This document shows positions 54,914 through 64,000 of a stretch of DNA of 64,000 bases, piece after piece. The translations under genes and the position numbers were made by a program. How positions within the stretch are numbered: position 1 is the stretch's first letter; the number at the start of each line of letters is the position of its first letter. The notes under the pieces were generated by a model. That model made no database searches, had not been told where the DNA came from, and saw nothing but the letters and a program-made list of their open reading frames with translations. Location of the stretch: contig JACKQL020000058.1 of NCBI GenBank assembly GCA_018296165.2, forward strand, positions 248,001 to 312,000. Direction: 5' to 3'. This DNA comes from Termitomyces sp. T153 (taxonomy: Eukaryota; Basidiomycota; Agaricomycetes; Agaricales; Lyophyllaceae).

Positions 54914-56554
54914 ATATCAATAATAGGAGACAACACAGTGGAACAGACTGACAAAGACTTCAACTATTGGGCAAGGGACCTCCCTTTCAAGGGACTAGAT
55001 TTTGCTTGCTTGCATAGAGGCATAGTGAACTCGACATGTATTAGACAGATACAGATGCAAGGGGTAGAGAGAAGGACAGGATACAGAAGTACAGAGCCAA
55101 TGCTGCCAGACCAAACACCTTATTATATGGAGGAGGATGACATATTAAAAAGGATAAATAATTTACAAAGAGTAAAAAGATAATGAACATGAAGAATTAG
55201 GGCAGGGTAATTAGAACATTATATGACATAAATCCACATATGAAATGAACGGCCAAAGATGCAATGATGGCTAACAATACAGGACCCCATATCAGTATAT
55301 TCTACTAGATGACATGTCAAAGGGCAGAGTGATTCATATGAAGAATAAAGGTACTTTAATGAAATTCAATGGCAAAGCAAAAGAAGGCAGCATAGCACAA
55401 AAAAAGAAAAGAGTACACAGTAAAGCACTGTTAATAGATGTACAAAGGGAAAATGTAAAATAGAAGACTCTGAGAGAATCACCAAACAAGCCAACTGTGA
55501 GACAGCAAAACAAGGGAATAAGGTAAACACAACAGGCCTGTCAGAAGCAATCAATGACAGATGTCCACATTGGAAGGGATGTGAGACATGAAGCAACATG
55601 AGCAATTGAAATGATTCATAGAAGAAAACAGAGAGATGCAAGGCAACAGGAATGCTGTGGAAATGAGACCAACATGCACATAGTGAATCACACATCATTA
55701 GTCAAGACATGACAGCAACATGAGAATTAGAACAGGACACCTATCAAGTAAGGAACAAGAACCAGTACACAGTTCAAATTGTCTATAAGCACACAGTAAA
55801 TTCAGTACACAAATATAACATTACCTAAATGTACCAAAGATCATCTGCTTGATATGACACTGTACTGTGCTCCACAGGTCATGGTGTTGGCCAAGGACTA
55901 TGACAAAGCAAGAGCCAGTGAGTAAAATGTTTGGTCATACTAAATATTCATTACATTAATACTATCTTGCCTTGGTTTAATGTCAGAGACTGCACTTGAG
56001 CAAGCAATTATTAACCATGAAGAGGATGAAATGATGCTTGCCAACATTGCCAGTGTAAGTTCAGTAGAGGTGAGCACTGCCATTGCATACTGACCAAGAA
56101 CAGGATCCTTCATGGGCAGAAGCAGTACAAATCAAAGAGATTGCAAACCCACAGACATGGAGATTGGTGTACATTCATGAAAACAGAGAGATTTTGGATG
56201 AGGAGCTATAAAGAGAAAACACAAGATTAAATGAATATATGTTACAGGTACAAATTATGCAAACTGGAAAGATTCAGAACAGGAGACATAGTAGCTGTTC
56301 AACTATTATTCCAGGTCATCAATCTGAGCAGAGGCAAACTGAAAATGCTCCTAGTATTGAGGTCCATTACACTCATTGATGAGAGCTTCAGATCAGTAAG
56401 CACATGTCACCAGAATCAAATGTATGTAATGATGCACATATATCTATATAGCCAACCCCACAATCTAACAATTCAGCACAGAGTGGAGCTAAAGCAGAAG
56501 CTCAGGGAGATAGTGAGCAACATCTCACACAGAATGGAGGTTGACTTAGCTTGA
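54914..56554 (+). other. Hypothetical plus-strand exons, CpG-poor
   Basis: Plus-strand frames at about 54917-55183 (ISIIGDNTVEQTDKDFNYWARDLPF..., EEDDILKRINNLQ), about 55880-56060 (TALEQAIINHEEDEMMLANIAS) and 56231-56554 (FRTGDIVAVQLLFQVINLSRGKLKMLLVLRSITLID) look like exons of one gene. The last block resembles text in other mushroom hypothetical proteins, but I know no function. The spaces between are AT-rich with GTAAGT-like words. The chromovirus at 48761-54913 sits at its left edge. Confidence 0.35.
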
Positions 56555-56705
56555 TGTACCAAAGAACCATATGGCCACCCATAGTTCCAGGATAATACTG
56601 TAAAGCCATACATAAATATAACATTGGCAGGCATGAACATGCCTCAACATCAATGAGATTGACTGCCAAAGAAATGCAGGGGTTACTATGCTATTCAGCT
56701 GATCC

Positions 56706-57125
56706 AGATTACACAATCCATTGCTGTAGCAATGGCTGACCAATCAAACCACCTTTTGTTAATTGCATTACATCATCCATTGCTGCAGCTGCACATGACT
56801 AAGCAATCCAGTGTTTTTTGTATAAATAATGCAAAGTGAACACAATTATAAAATTAGCTCACCCAGATTACACAATCCATAACAGAGCTGATCCAATGCC
56901 CATGCATCCCTCATGACAACATTGATGGTAGTTGGTTTCTGACAACTCACAGTCATGTGTTTGTCACGTCAAAATATGTCTCCTCCTGTGCCTCCTTCCA
57001 GAGACATCACACTCAGATTACACAATCCATTGCTGTATTGCCAGATGACTGATCAACTGTTAAAGTGTTTTTGTTGATCAGATTACACAATCCATTGTTG
57101 GTAATGGTAGCTGACCAATCAACGC
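56706..57125. repeat. Clustered ~60-bp repeats (TE-terminal type)
   Basis: AGATTACACAATCCA recurs exactly at 56706, 56865, 57015 and 57080. It is usually followed by TTGCTG, TGAC(C)AATCAA and AGTGTTTT. A diverged unit starts at about 56763. Such subterminal repeats are typical binding arrays near the ends of DNA transposons. They lie at the right border of the CpG-depleted island. Confidence 0.7.
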
Positions 57126-57420
57126 AGTGTTTTCGTTAAGTATTCAATCTCAAATAATGAAAAGTTGACACATTTTAAATTTACCTTTGTAAATTTGAAT
57201 CGTTTCAATGAACACTGACACATTGCAAAAGTGTAATGAGAGAAATACAATATATATATTGTACATACACCACAATCAAAGAACAGAAACTAAACAAGAA
57301 TAAAGAAAGACAAAACAAAATAAATGAAAACAAAAAAATACAAAAGGAAAAATAAATATAAAAACAATAAGAAAGAACTCACATGTTGTTTCCATTAATT
57401 AGCTGGTGGTTCATAGCTGG
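57126..57420. other. A-rich transition to host DNA
   Basis: An AT-rich, strongly A-skewed stretch (about 57280-57390) without a gene. CpG reappears from about 57120 onward. Confidence 0.4.
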
Positions 57421-57712
57421 AATGAGCAAGGAATAGCCGGAATGGAGCGAAAATCAAAAAATTGAGGACAAGAAGGAATAGCCAGGAATAGCCATAGCCA
57501 GTGGTAATAGTTGAAGGGAGCGAATATCGAGGACAAGACAGGAATAGCAGGTGGTCATAGCTGGAAGGAGTAAAAATCGAGGATAGCTGGTGGTAATAGC
57601 TGAAGGGAGCAAAAATCGAGGACAAGACAGGAATAGCCAGTGGTGATAGCCGGAAGGAGTAAAAATCGAGGATAACCGGTGGTAATAGCCGGAGGGAGCA
57701 AAAATCGAAAAA
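57421..57712. repeat. Minisatellite, 89-bp higher-order period
   Basis: The array has alternating ~50-bp and ~39-bp subunits, each with GGTGGT.ATAGC..GAAGGAG.(A/T)AAAATCGAGGA, giving an 89-bp period (GACAAGACAGGAATAGC at 57532 and 57621). The minus strand is open through it, giving a repetitive SSIFTPSGY / CPRFLLPSAITT text that is probably not a real protein. Confidence 0.85.
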
Positions 57713-57827
57713 GATACCCGGTCAGAGCAGATCACGTGCTTAAATACATCACGTGGGATCAAAAATCGAGGACAAAATTTGGCGCTTGAAGATGGAGTAA
57801 AAGCCTCGGCTACTTCGTAGACCTCGG

Positions 57828-58098
57828 AACTCCGTCTCAGCATTCGCCGATCAACTGATTACCATCACCTCACAGCCCCAATACTCTGGCCACAGTCTCG
57901 AGGTGAGCCCCTTCTTCCTCATACCTCTGACCCTTGTCTAAGACTTGAACGCAACAGGAACTTCGTGTCGCATTCCTGCAAGCAGGTCGCGAACTCACAT
58001 CCGCCGAGATCACTGCGCGCTCCCCAGCCCCACCGCAACGCGCGTTTGGCACTTCTTCATACCCTTTCACTCCCTCAACTGCTTCGCGTCGCTTTTGA
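57828..58098 (+). pseudogene. 5'-truncated copy of the 91-residue gene
   Basis: It keeps the end of exon 1 (QPQYSGHSLE), the intron and exon 2 (ELRVAFLQAGRE... to TGA at 58096-58098), all matching 18869-19140. The first ~20 codons with the ATG are replaced by unrelated sequence left of 57828. Confidence 0.7.
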
Positions 58099-59363
58099 TC
58101 ACGATTTCAACTCGGTCCTGGAGGCATAAGTCCTCTGGGTAGGTTGTGATCTAGTGACGAGGTGTTGCTGCTGTACCGTACCAGGCAAGAAGTTCGTAGG
58201 AGCATCGATATGTTAGCTCGTCCAGGATGTCCTGATATTCTTGTCATTATCAGAACCAGGCGGCTTGTCTGATGCTCCTACGAAGGTCCTGATATTCTTG
58301 CCATTATCACGGCTTGATGGGATGGAGAGCGTTCTGCAGGGGACTTGTCCCGGGAACTCATTTTTCAGAACTCATATATTATGGATGTATACCCTCTCAG
58401 GCACTGACGAACGCTCCCCGCGCCCATTGGTTGTATGTCTGTGGCATGATTTCATTTTCCATCATTGTTGTACTTATCCGATAATTCTTCGGTGATGTGT
58501 CCATGTGTGTAGACTCACCTGAGGAAATTTTATTTGCCCCTTCGAGGGTTCTAATACGTCGGCTTACTATCATCGCGATTCGCAAGGGGTGAATAAAGAT
58601 ATTGTGATCTTCCCCTGTAAAGCCCGGGATCGAATCAGAACACTTAAATCTTCACAGCCCTAGTGTGTAACTGGTGGTGAACGTACACACTATGTGTCAT
58701 TGTACGCGCTATGTACATATCCATCAAGTATCAGCGATTTCTTGACGGCTTTGCTTAAACTTCCTATCAATAAATCATCCATCCGTCTCAAGATCCAGGC
58801 CTCTTGGTGCGAATGACGAGTGACCAAAAATTAAATTTCAGCACTGGCCATTAAATCTGGACACACTGGATTCGAACCAGAGACAACGTGTAGCGGTCAT
58901 GTGCCCATGCGTATAGACTAGTACGAGGATATACTATTGGATTTCAAGCTTCCGGTCTCCCTTACAGAGACAAGACGCTAGACCCTCGCTTGCTCATTAC
59001 AACCACTAGTTATGAGTCTAGGAGTCTCGACACGTGTGCGAGCGATAAATGCGTCAAAATTGTAAGCATATTCTCATTAAAGTGGCACCTGGATTCGAAC
59101 CAGGAAAACTCTTCGGTTTCTAACCCTCTTCGCAGCTTTTTCATCGGTTGGCATCCTTGTGAAAGATGTCGGCCGGGATGCCGCTGGTAAACTCACTGTT
59201 CTATGTACTCACACCCGGGCCTATAGTCCTCCTTCGTACTCGCCGACAATACAATGAATAGGAAGGCAAAAGTACATTCATTTGTCTGTCTAACTCGAAA
59301 ACGAGAATTGGCTCGAATGAATAAATATAGTGCTTAATGACGCATACGGGGATAGGGAGTCAT
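58099..59363. other. Intergenic, copy B
   Basis: The counterpart of 19141-20569, minus the 119-bp segment. T-arm-like words occur at about 59092. No protein gene is supported. Confidence 0.4.
58859..58906 (-). other. tRNA-Ala-derived minihelix, copy B
   Basis: Identical to 20031-20078: a GGGCACA/TGTGTCC acceptor stem with G3:U70 plus a T-arm, without D- or anticodon arms. Confidence 0.4.
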
Positions 59364-60632
59364 CTACAGTTCAGGGTCCCCCAAATAATCACTCGTGTCA
59401 AGTTGATTCTCTATCCCACCAGCACTAAATAAAACAGGTTGGGATGGCAGACGAACAAAACGACGGCCATAGATATGCATCATCTCGTTCTCCTGCCTAC
59501 GGGTCATTTCACAGCGTACTTTCCATTTTGGATTTGCACCGCTATTGGTCAAGTACCGCTTGCATTCCAATATGTCGAAATCTGTGCTCGAAACATCAAG
59601 GGTGACCTTCCGAAGGGCGGGAAATCGGAATCTCGGCGAGCTTGCGTACAAGTCTCTGATGTCGGCTGTGGATGTAATATTCAAGGACCGTAGAGTTGTC
59701 ATTTGAATGTCTTGCGCCGAGCTAGGCAGCGGTGGGAGTAACGCTCGCGGTTGGTCCAGAATCGGGTCGTTGACTGCTCTGATGGTCTTGATATTCACAT
59801 TTACAAGGTGCACTCTTCCCCTCTCCAAGAGTGTTTTGCATTCATCCATTGATAGTGCACAATCAAGTGTGAGGTTGGCAAGGGTCAGACTCGTAAACGC
59901 CGGTTGTTGTGTGAAGAACAATGGGAGTTGCTCTCTATTGCCTGTCCACTCAAGAGTCGTCAAATCGCGGGGAAGGAGGACCCTGTGTATGGCAGGAAGA
60001 ACGCCGATCCCACCAGTTATCCTGATTCTCCCTTTGGGGAGGGATATAGTGAGTTTACTGCAGAGTCGACCACCACCAAGGGCCCTCCACGAGGAGTCCA
60101 ACCGCTGGGTCAATAGCTCCAAATTTCCAGTTGACCACTCTGTATAGTAGCTCGAACTTTCATCAGAATCGTCCATGACCGCTTCAATAGGAAACGGTGC
60201 CATGCTTGAGGTACTCCAGAGACGGAAATTTTCAATTATCTCGTTATTTCGTTGTGCGATACTGTCGAAAGTCATCTTGAAGCGACACTGAACGACCCGC
60301 AGAGTAAAACCTGTTTTTTTCTTGCGAGTGGATAGTTTGGCGGAGGTAAGAATAGTTGAATTCCGAGGATTCCTAGGTCCTCTGGTATTGCGATGAGAAC
60401 GGCGATCTCCACCGTTATAAGATACCTGATCAGACGGGAGTGTGGTTTCGTGATCTTCCAGATGAGTTCCCTGGGTTGTTGATGTGATGGACTGGGAAGG
60501 GGAATTCGTAGAGCGCGAGGAATAGACTGCACGGTAAAACCAGATGGTGGCTCCAACAACTGCTGCCGAGAGCACAAGTTTCGAGGTTTTGGCCAAGTCT
60601 AAACTGTGAGAAGTAGCGTGCATCGAAGACAT
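59364..60632 (-). CDS. Membrane-anchored LRR-like protein, copy B (422 aa)
   Basis: Paralogue of 20570-21799, uninterrupted. It starts MSSMHATSHSLDLAKTSK, with the ATG used in copy A three codons in. It has the same N-terminal hydrophobic anchor (LVLSAAVVGATIWFYRAVY), basic linker and LRR-like region. Relative to copy A one C is missing near 59415 (ATCCCACC against ATCCCCACC), so the tail reads through A's stop and ends IENQLDTSDYLGDPEL. Most amino-acid differences fall in the N-terminal half; the C-terminal half is almost unchanged. Function unknown. Confidence 0.75.
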   Translation of the reverse strand: MSSMHATSHSLDLAKTSKLVLSAAVVGATIWFYRAVYSSRSTNSPSQSITSTTQGTHLEDHETTLPSDQVSYNGGDRRSHRNTRGPRNPRNSTILTSAKLSTRKKKTGFTLRVVQCRFKMTFDSIAQRNNEIIENFRLWSTSSMAPFPIEAVMDDSDESSSYYTEWSTGNLELLTQRLDSSWRALGGGRLCSKLTISLPKGRIRITGGIGVLPAIHRVLLPRDLTTLEWTGNREQLPLFFTQQPAFTSLTLANLTLDCALSMDECKTLLERGRVHLVNVNIKTIRAVNDPILDQPRALLPPLPSSAQDIQMTTLRSLNITSTADIRDLYASSPRFRFPALRKVTLDVSSTDFDILECKRYLTNSGANPKWKVRCEMTRRQENEMMHIYGRRFVRLPSQPVLFSAGGIENQLDTSDYLGDPEL

Positions 60633-61412
60633 CTACTTTATACCTTGTGAGAAACCTTCGCAAGGACTGGCGTGAAATACTTACGTTGATGAAAACAGAA
60701 CGGAAACAGGAGTTGTATGTTTTGAAACCTTGACAAATGAACTTCTGAGTCCGATGAGAGGGTCCCTTGAAATGTAGGCTTGGAAGTAAACTTAGTGCTT
60801 CTTTAAATGAAATGCCGACCTTTTGTCTTTTGACACAATGAAAATCTGTAGGTCTCTGGTTCACAAGACAATATGGTGATTCTATCTCGTGATGGAAGAC
60901 AATTGTAGTCCCTGCAGCTCAATACATACTCAGGGTGGCAGTTAGCGAAGAGGCTTTTGTCAAAAGATAATCAAGACGAAACGAGAAAAGGCCGCCAGAA
61001 AGCAAAACAAAAGAAGGTTTAATAAGGACTTCAATGAAAACGATGCTTGGGGCTTTCTTTTTGTTATATACGCAAAAAGGTATCCGGTATACAGATAACA
61101 ATAAACCGTGAAAATTGGACTGCCAAGTACTAGGAACTGCGGTGGCGACGAAGACTTTCCTTTGGCAAAATATAATTTGTTTTCTTATCGCCAAATAGAA
61201 AATCTGAGAAAGAGGGCAAACGCTTACTATGCACTGCATCAAAATCGTGCTTTTTTAACGGAAGGGGTTGTTGAAGTCATGATGGTGATATTTCGAGACC
61301 AAGGAAAGACCTAAGATCACAACCTGAAATGGGCAACCGGTCCAAGGTCGACTCTACTCCACATGGGTTGGTCAGTCTAAGAACATCAGCAATAGATATT
61401 AAAGTACTACTA
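60633..61412. other. Intergenic between the two copy-B genes
   Basis: Counterpart of 21800-22598; no gene is supported. Minus-strand frames that run from here into the 59364 gene are in the wrong frame. Confidence 0.4.
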
Positions 61413-62354
61413 TTACAACCATCCTTTATGCGAAATGTCAATCTCGACATCAGGAGCACACCAACTCCGAATTCTCTCTTTGTCCTCCTCCAGGATTCTC
61501 CCATTCAATGAAAACTTTATCAGCTTTCTCCAAGGGATTGATTCAAGATCTTGTAAGGGTTCAACGCTATCCCGAAGGCACAAAGACAGATCAACGAGAG
61601 CCGGGAAATCAAACATGCGAAGAGGTGTATAAATCTCCACTTTTTCAGACTTCAACTCCAACCTCCGCAGGTCAGGCAGCTGCCGAAGTCCACGATAAAA
61701 ACTAGATGGGCGAGGAAGAGTAGTCTCCAAATGGTATGTTGACACTATTCTACCGAGCTCGATCGTCTTACAGTGGACACCGCATGAAAGGATGTATACA
61801 CAATCGTCGAGTGTCATGGCGCATGAGATTGTGATGTTTTCGAGAGACCGCAAGAATGATGGGATGAGGGGAATCCATGAATGAAGCAACTGTATTTGAT
61901 AGCCTGTCCATACCAGGCTCCGCAGAGCTACAAGAGCATCGGATCGAAGCACAGAAGAGTTCGTATTCTCCCATTCAATTTCGACATCATCGGGTAAGCG
62001 AATGTTGAGGCTGTTCCAACAGTCGTAGCCCATGATGTGACCGAGCTGAAGGAGGTAACGCGCCAAAGCGCTCAGGCCCTTCTCGTAACTCTGAGGTGTG
62101 ATATTACATGCCCAAAAGAAAGCTCTAATGGCGACGGGGTTATGAGAGTCAATGAGGTAAGGAGAGTTTTTCAACCGCATTTCAGGCTGGTTCCATGGTG
62201 GATAGGGTGATAAGCAGTGATCGTCATGCAGTACGATATCTATAAGCTGGGGCTGCAGGTAAATAACGTAAGAAAAAGATAAGTCCAAGTCACCAAGTTC
62301 AGATTCATCTTTACCAAAGCTAATTCCAAGGACACGGCATGAACAAAAGTCAAA
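61413..62354 (-). CDS. F-box-associated LRR-like protein, copy B (main exon)
   Basis: Paralogue of 22599-23540 with the same exon limits (acceptor ...TTTTTCGTAG before 62354). It reads SFGKDESELGDLDLSFSY, IVLHDDHC, ENITISCAMTLDDCVYILSCG, LPDLRRLELKSEKVEIY and ends DISHKGWL. It differs from copy A at about 31 of the last 291 residues, 30 of them in the first ~205. No stops. The upstream exon candidate (YELGTVVLYIALEAEPRRVSSDIFKG, about 62640-62450) is open here, unlike in copy A. Confidence 0.65.
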   Translation of the reverse strand, partial: FDFCSCRVLGISFGKDESELGDLDLSFSYVIYLQPQLIDIVLHDDHCLSPYPPWNQPEMRLKNSPYLIDSHNPVAIRAFFWACNITPQSYEKGLSALARYLLQLGHIMGYDCWNSLNIRLPDDVEIEWENTNSSVLRSDALVALRSLVWTGYQIQLLHSWIPLIPSFLRSLENITISCAMTLDDCVYILSCGVHCKTIELGRIVSTYHLETTLPRPSSFYRGLRQLPDLRRLELKSEKVEIYTPLRMFDFPALVDLSLCLRDSVEPLQDLESIPWRKLIKFSLNGRILEEDKERIRSWCAPDVEIDISHKGWL

Positions 62355-64000
62355 CTACGAAAAAAGAGCGGCTCACAGACGTCTGAACCCTGAACAAAGT
62401 GCATTCGACATTGAAGATATGTGTACAAGACCGCGGTTGGTTGAATCAGTCTGGTCCATGCGTATCTTTGAGGAAAACAGAATGAGAAAAGAGACCCTTG
62501 AATATATCAGAGCTAACTCGCCGTGGTTCAGCTTCAAGAGCAATGTAAAGAACAACCGTACCAAGTTCATATAGATTTGCAGCACAAGAGTTCCCATTTT
62601 CAGACAAGGCTGTTGGCACAAGCGGCAATCCGGACTCGACTACAGCGAGGAAAGTTCAACAAAGTACAAGGGACTGATGACTGATGGATGAAAACCTTCT
62701 AGATCCACAACACAGCATTCAGCTTCGCATGCATAATGCAGCGGTGGATGCGATTTTGACTACTGAATACACTATCCTGTAGCGGCAACAAGTGCCAGTG
62801 CCAACGCCCCTTGCTCTCCCTCCCCACTTTATGACACCTCGAGACACATCATGTGACCGGTCGGGGGACGGCTCGGGTTTCCCCGCTACGGAGTTTGAAG
62901 GACTGGCAGTTGCCAGAGCTTCGTCACCTCTGAGAGCAACGGGTCACAGAGTTGTAACGTGTTATGTTCTAATGGGACAGGTAGTCCAACTGGTTCGTCG
63001 AGTGCAATTCCGACGTGTTCCATTTTAGGCAGAACCGTTACAACAATAACTGTGATTTTACACTGTCCAAAACATGTGCCATCGTCCTCGCTTCAGACAC
63101 AGAAATGGAAAAAAATTACTTTCATTGCAATATTAAGACAAAGATAAATCAACAGTACAATACTAGCAGTACAATGCTACTAACAGTACAATATTACTTT
63201 GACGGCGCATCGTCAAAGACATTCCGGCAGGACCCTGCATCTGGACCCATATTGGGGCTTCGTAAGGCGCACAGGACTTGGTTATGCACGCCTACGCAAG
63301 CAAGAAGAAGGGAAGGGGACTTAAAAGGCATTTTATTCATATCAACAGGGAGCTAAAGACGAGAGTGTCGTGGTAGTATAGTAACAAGGTCTGTTTAAAT
63401 TACAATCAACAACAACCCCTACTGTTGAGCGGAGGACTAGCTAAACCGTACTGACGTCATAGGTCTGGACGCGTTACCGTAATCGGAAGGGGGCGCTGTA
63501 AGCCACACCGATATTTGCTATTCTTTGTCTTTTTTCTTGTTTTTTTATTTTATTTTGGCAGTGGACCATGCCAAGCCTTGCCCACACAGTACAACAATGC
63601 CCAGACCACCTACTAGCTGACCAAACTCCTGAATGATGGCAAAAACATGTGGAAATAGCAGTGGTCGGTGTGCAGACAGAGAACTATGAAAGAGAGGGGA
63701 TTTCAAGCCTTTTTGGAAGCAACTACTTACCATGGCTTGAAATTTCCCAGGGAGGAGAGTTCTTAGGCTTACAAACATTCAGTGGCTTCAGGCTTAATCA
63801 TTTTAATTATATTTCAATTGAGCCTTGTTTTCAAGTCTGGCCCGGTCAATTTTTTAGGACGAAATCAATAAAAATCTACTTTACTACCTTCTATGAAGTG
63901 AGTCTGGTGTAAACTAGCCCCGAACACTGAGTTTGTACTGAGTTTGAAAGGGTCCCTTCAACAAAGCCAAACTTACGATTTTGCATTCAACAGTAAGTAT
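62355..64000. other. Remainder of copy B up to the window end
   Basis: Holds the probable 5' exon of the 61413 gene, the MITE empty site (62944-62952) and the CpG-poor insert (about 63555-63860). No other gene is supported. Similarity to copy A continues to the last base. Confidence 0.5.

Larger units (their letters stand above)
57828..64000. repeat. Segmental duplication, copy B
   Basis: Same orientation as 18869-25400, beginning abruptly inside exon 1 of the 91-residue gene. It lacks the MITE (empty site at 62944-62952) and the 119 bp present at 19522-19640 (junction 58479/58480). It runs past the window end. Confidence 0.9.

Noticed and set aside
57454..57843. 129-codon minus-strand frame through the minisatellite
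   Set aside because: Its text is purely repeat-derived and the frame is open by chance of the repeat composition.
1..64000. CRISPR arrays, bacterial operons, riboswitches, phage or plasmid modules
   Set aside because: Introns, tRNA structure, F-box proteins and transposon types are eukaryotic; no regularly spaced direct repeats with unique spacers were found.

Overview
The window is nuclear DNA of a filamentous basidiomycete, most likely an agaricomycete. The evidence is genes with 50-58 bp GT-AG introns, an expanded family of F-box / leucine-rich-repeat-like proteins, a eukaryotic tRNA-Ala(AGC) with a tiny intron, a Helitron, Ty3/gypsy chromoviruses and a JmjC-type oxygenase gene of a kind common in mushrooms. 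No virus of people, animals or crops and no toxin gene was recognised.

Layout. Positions 1-6.2 kb are CpG-containing host DNA with a broken F-box gene (1432-2698, +) and an apparently intact two-exon F-box gene (5730-4443, -). A 203-bp MITE (6164-6366) marks the edge of a first CpG-depleted transposon island (about 6.37-15.57 kb). That island holds a decayed Helitron helicase (about 7.7-9.95 kb, -) and unidentified debris. Positions 15.6-18.0 kb carry a second, decayed copy of the 1.4-3.8 kb F-box region, with a ~0.5 kb segment inverted relative to the first copy. A tRNA-Ala gene and two small tandem genes with a nucleoporin-Nup98-like motif follow. Positions 18.87-25.4 kb are copy A of a segmental duplication holding two LRR-like protein genes. 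Next come a frameshifted F-box gene (27.05-25.48 kb) and a 5'-truncated hypothetical gene (28.4-27.5 kb).

The second island (about 28.5-57.1 kb) is CpG-poor and nested. It contains a truncated chromovirus interrupted by a pogo/Tigger-like element with TA target duplications, then a Helitron (33.2-40.3 kb, -) carrying Rep, Pif1 helicase and a C-terminal ubiquitin-protease-like domain, all with lesions. A JmjC-domain gene with in-frame 168-bp tandem repeats (about 45.5-41.9 kb, -) and unrecognised acidic/hypothetical coding debris follow. A full-length Ty3/gypsy chromovirus (48761-54913, -) with 440-bp LTRs and ATATC target duplications comes next, and a cluster of TE-terminal-like repeats (56.7-57.1 kb) ends the island. 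A minisatellite (57.4-57.7 kb) then leads into copy B of the segmental duplication (57828 to the window end).

There is no operon-like cooperation. The window is a gene-poor, transposon-rich compartment in which an F-box/LRR family duplicates and decays. The strongest observations are: (i) a 203-bp CACTG-ended MITE family whose insertion is proven by an empty site in the paralogous copy; (ii) the duplication flanking the 30-kb island, with strikingly uneven divergence between the two 291-residue protein regions; (iii) a JmjC gene with perfect 168-bp repeats inside CpG-decayed DNA; and (iv) tRNA-Ala-derived acceptor/T-arm minihelices that keep the alanine G3:U70 signature. Comparisons were made by eye.
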